Positions 6,443 to 7,970 of a stretch of 7,970 nucleotides of DNA are shown in pieces (the first letter of the stretch is position 1; every line of letters starts with the position of its first letter). The stretch is from positions 1 through 7,970 of the forward strand of contig DGNI01000112.1 of NCBI GenBank assembly GCA_002388885.1. The letters are read 5' to 3'. A model generated the notes under the pieces. That model was not told where the DNA came from. It did not search any database and saw only the letters and a list, made by a program, of their open reading frames with translations. A program made the translations under genes and the position numbers. This DNA comes from Parvularculaceae bacterium UBA4496. Lineage in GTDB: Bacteria; Pseudomonadota; Alphaproteobacteria; Caulobacterales; Parvularculaceae.

Positions 6443-6688
6443 ATGGGAAGAGAAAATGTTCTCCGACATTTTGAGGAGAAACGATTTCGCTTTTACGCGT
6501 CAGAAATAGACATACCCATATCCATTGCGTGTTTCTTTGTTGCTTTTTGGATCGCGGACGTTTTTTTCTCTGATGTAGACTCGTGGAAACAATACCTTGT
6601 TGTCGCGCTTGTCTATGCAGAGTCTATGCGCGTAGCCTTATGGCTTAGAAAACGCTTTTTCGGAAAGTACTTTAACGAGAACTCATGA
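6443..6688 (+). CDS. small two-helix membrane protein (cargo 3)
   Basis: An 81-residue protein of no recognised family. A charged N-terminal stretch (1-22, with [14 protein letters not shown]) precedes two hydrophobic helices (about 24-42, rich in Phe/Ile/Ala, and about 49-66), followed by a strongly basic end (RKRFFGKYF). It is low in GC relative to nuoB and nuoC. The start at ATG 6443 is set by GAGG from repeat copy 3 with 6 nt spacing. The stop overlaps the nuoC start as ATGA (6685-6688), so nuoC translation may depend on ribosomes finishing this gene. It could be an accessory membrane peptide or a passenger; the sequence does not decide. Confidence 0.66.
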   Translation: MGRENVLRHFEEKRFRFYASEIDIPISIACFFVAFWIADVFFSDVDSWKQYLVVALVYAESMRVALWLRKRFFGKYFNENS

Positions 6689-6726
6689 CTGAAGAACTGA
6701 AAGAACTGGGCGAACACATCGCTGCA
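6685..6726 (+). repeat. nuoC-head partial copy of the junction repeat (genuine nuoC start)
   Basis: The first 14 codons of nuoC correspond to the left 42 nt of the three junction repeats. They differ from copy 1 at five positions (including ACT for TCC at codon 2 and GCTGCA for GCCGCG at codons 13-14). After this point nuoC continues with SIDADIHSW, whereas the repeats switch to nuoB tail. This marks the right border of the duplicated array. Confidence 0.85.
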
Positions 6727-7296
6727 TCGATCGACGCCGACATACATTCATGGCGGGTTGAGTATGGCGAGCTGACCGTTGAGGCGCGCGCCGACCGCAT
6801 CGCGCAGGTGCTGACCTTTTTGCGCGACGACCCGCTGGCGCGGTTCCTGGTGCTGATTGATCTCACCGCCGTCGATTATCCCGGCCGGTCGAAGCGGTTC
6901 GACGTCGTCTATCATTTGCTTTCCATGCACAACAATGTCCGCATCCGCGTGAAGGCGCAGGTGGCGGAAGATGAATCGATCCCGACCATCACCGGCGTTT
7001 ATCCTTGCGCCGACTGGTTCGAGCGCGAGGCGTTCGACATGTATGGCGTCACCTTCGCCGGCCACCCGGACCTTCGCCGCATTCTCACAGATTACGGCTT
7101 TGAGGGCTTCCCCTTGCGCAAGGACTTCCCGCTCACCGGGCATGTGGAGGTGCGTTACGACGACGAACAAAAACGCGTCGTTTATGAACCGGTGAAGCTG
7201 GTGCAGGAATACCGCAATTTCGATTACCTCTCTCCGTGGGAGGGCGCGCAATATGTGCTGCCGGGTGACGAAAAGGCCGATGAGAAAGGCGCGTGA
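6685..7296 (+). CDS. nuoC: NADH-quinone oxidoreductase subunit C (30 kDa subunit)
   Basis: NuoC is the 30-kDa-type peripheral-arm subunit of complex I and packs against NuoD. The 203 residues are a normal length for an unfused alphaproteobacterial NuoC. The family signature is clear at about 111-150: [17 protein letters not shown], then [24 protein letters not shown]. The C-terminal SPWEG is also typical. ATG 6685 overlaps the stop of cargo 3 by four nt and has only a weak upstream GAGAAC, so translational coupling is likely. Its first 14 codons recur three times upstream as the left half of the junction repeats. The protein itself looks complete, so complex I function is presumably kept despite the insertions. 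Confidence 0.97.
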   Translation: MTEELKELGEHIAASIDADIHSWRVEYGELTVEARADRIAQVLTFLRDDPLARFLVLIDLTAVDYPGRSKRFDVVYHLLSMHNNVRIRVKAQVAEDESIPTITGVYPCADWFEREAFDMYGVTFAGHPDLRRILTDYGFEGFPLRKDFPLTGHVEVRYDDEQKRVVYEPVKLVQEYRNFDYLSPWEGAQYVLPGDEKADEKGA

Positions 7297-7298
7297 GC

Positions 7299-7724
7299 AT
7301 GACTGAAAAAACCGGACGGTGCCTGTGCGGCTCGGTGAAATTCAAAGCCACGCCGAAAAAGGCGGAAGTGGGCGTCTGCCATTGCTCCATGTGCCGCAAG
7401 AGTTCGGCGGGGCCCTTCTTCGCCATTGATTGCGGCGACAGCCTCGTCTTTGACGATGAAACGACGCTTGGCGTTTACGGATCGTCCGAATGGGCCGAGC
7501 GCGGCTTTTGCAATCAGTGCGGCTCGACGATTTTCTGGCGACTGAAAGACGGCTCGGCGAACATTCTCGCCATCGACTTGTTTGACGACCCCGGCGAACT
7601 CAAGCTCGACCACGAAGTCTTTATCGATGAAAAGCCGGATTATTATTCGTTTGCGGAAAAAACCCATCAACTGACCGGTAAGCAGGTGTTCGATATGTTC
7701 GCCGCATCACAGGAAAGCAAATAA
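7299..7724 (+). CDS. GFA family zinc-binding protein
   Basis: A 141-residue member of the GFA (glutathione-dependent formaldehyde-activating-like, Mss4-type) family. The zinc-binding pattern is complete: Cys8-x-Cys10, then Cys27-His-Cys29-x2-Cys32 ([12 protein letters not shown]) and Cys71-x2-Cys74 (FCNQCGST). Many family members have no proven enzyme activity, so formaldehyde chemistry should not be assumed. I chose ATG 7299 because GAGAAAGG (7282-7289) is 9 nt upstream. An in-frame GTG at 7293, overlapping the nuoC stop as GTGA, would add two residues but sits only 3 nt from that site. The stop overlaps the nuoD start (TAATG). GFA is not a complex I subunit; its place between nuoC and nuoD is a second intrusion into the operon, without flanking repeats. 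Confidence 0.87.
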   Translation: MTEKTGRCLCGSVKFKATPKKAEVGVCHCSMCRKSSAGPFFAIDCGDSLVFDDETTLGVYGSSEWAERGFCNQCGSTIFWRLKDGSANILAIDLFDDPGELKLDHEVFIDEKPDYYSFAEKTHQLTGKQVFDMFAASQESK

Positions 7725-7970
7725 TGGCTGACGGACACGTAGCGCCGGAAGATTCCACATCGGACGCATCCTCCGAGCGGCAGTTCACGATCAATTTCGG
7801 GCCGCAGCACCCGGCGGCGCACGGCGTGTTGCGGCTGGTGCTTGAGCTTGATGGGGAGATTGTCGAACGCGTCGATCCGCATATTGGCCTCTTACACCGC
7901 GGCACCGAAAAGCTGATCGAGCACAAGACGTACTTACAGGCGATCCCGTATTTCGACCGGCTCGACTATG
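7724..7970 (+). CDS. nuoD: NADH-quinone oxidoreductase subunit D, 5' part (49 kDa subunit)
   Basis: The first 82 codons of NuoD, which runs past the window end; full-length homologues are about 400 residues. NuoD forms much of the quinone-binding cavity with NuoB. After a polar 20-residue N-terminus comes the diagnostic [14 protein letters not shown] (21-34; His29 and His33 belong to the conserved quinone-site loop), then [10 protein letters not shown] and [16 protein letters not shown] (51-66). AGGAAAG (7711-7717) lies 6 nt before ATG 7724, and the ATG overlaps the GFA stop. Frame and motifs are intact as far as visible. Confidence 0.96.
   Translation, partial: MADGHVAPEDSTSDASSERQFTINFGPQHPAAHGVLRLVLELDGEIVERVDPHIGLLHRGTEKLIEHKTYLQAIPYFDRLDY

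Noticed and set aside
5573..6684. insertion sequence or transposon
   Set aside because: No transposase-like protein, no terminal inverted repeats, and the repeats are direct and chimeric rather than short target-site duplications.
7299..7307. ATGACTGAA at the GFA start identical to the nuoC start
   Set aside because: Similarity ends after about nine bases (Met-Thr-Glu is a common opening), so it is not evidence for another copy of the junction repeat.
7224..7670. 148-codon open frame on the minus strand
   Set aside because: Antisense to the GFA gene, which has complete zinc motifs on the + strand.

Overview
The window looks like a chromosomal segment of an alphaproteobacterium. The nuo gene order and NuoA-D sequences are alphaproteobacterial in style, GC content is fairly high, and the flanking genes (membrane histidine kinase, lipoprotein cytochrome c, CRTAC1-type protein, GFA protein) are common in marine Caulobacterales/Hyphomonadaceae/Parvularculales-like lineages. 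That lineage assignment is an impression from the protein sequences, not a computed placement. All convincing genes lie on the + strand.

Left part (1-4456): the window opens on the last 21 nt of a tRNA. A six-TM, PAS-containing sensor histidine kinase follows (170-1960). Next come two lipoprotein genes that probably act together at the cell envelope: a single-haem cytochrome c (2191-2748) and a seven-repeat FG-GAP/VCBS beta-propeller protein ending in an ASPIC/UnbV domain (2882-4456).

Right part (4617-7970): the start of the respiratory complex I operon, nuoA-nuoB-[three small extra genes]-nuoC-GFA-nuoD. nuoD runs off the window. Genes in this block overlap or nearly touch, so they are probably one transcript with translational coupling.

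The striking feature is the nuoB-nuoC junction (5573-6684). Three small, more AT-rich genes sit between nuoB and nuoC: a secreted stand-alone TonB C-terminal domain protein and two small two-helix membrane proteins. Each is preceded by a 63-bp direct repeat at 5578, 6068 and 6378. The repeat is a chimera: its first 42 nt copy the start of nuoC ([14 protein letters not shown]) and its remainder copies the end of nuoB (EGSIVR-stop). Every extra gene therefore sits between a nuoB tail and a nuoC head, as though the nuoB/nuoC boundary had been repeatedly duplicated with a new cargo gene at the seam. The repeat also supplies the ribosome binding site of each cargo gene and carries an intact 18-codon hybrid mini-ORF. 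No transposase, integrase or terminal inverted repeats are visible. I read this as a cassette-accumulating site inside an essential respiratory operon, and it is the best candidate here for something undescribed.
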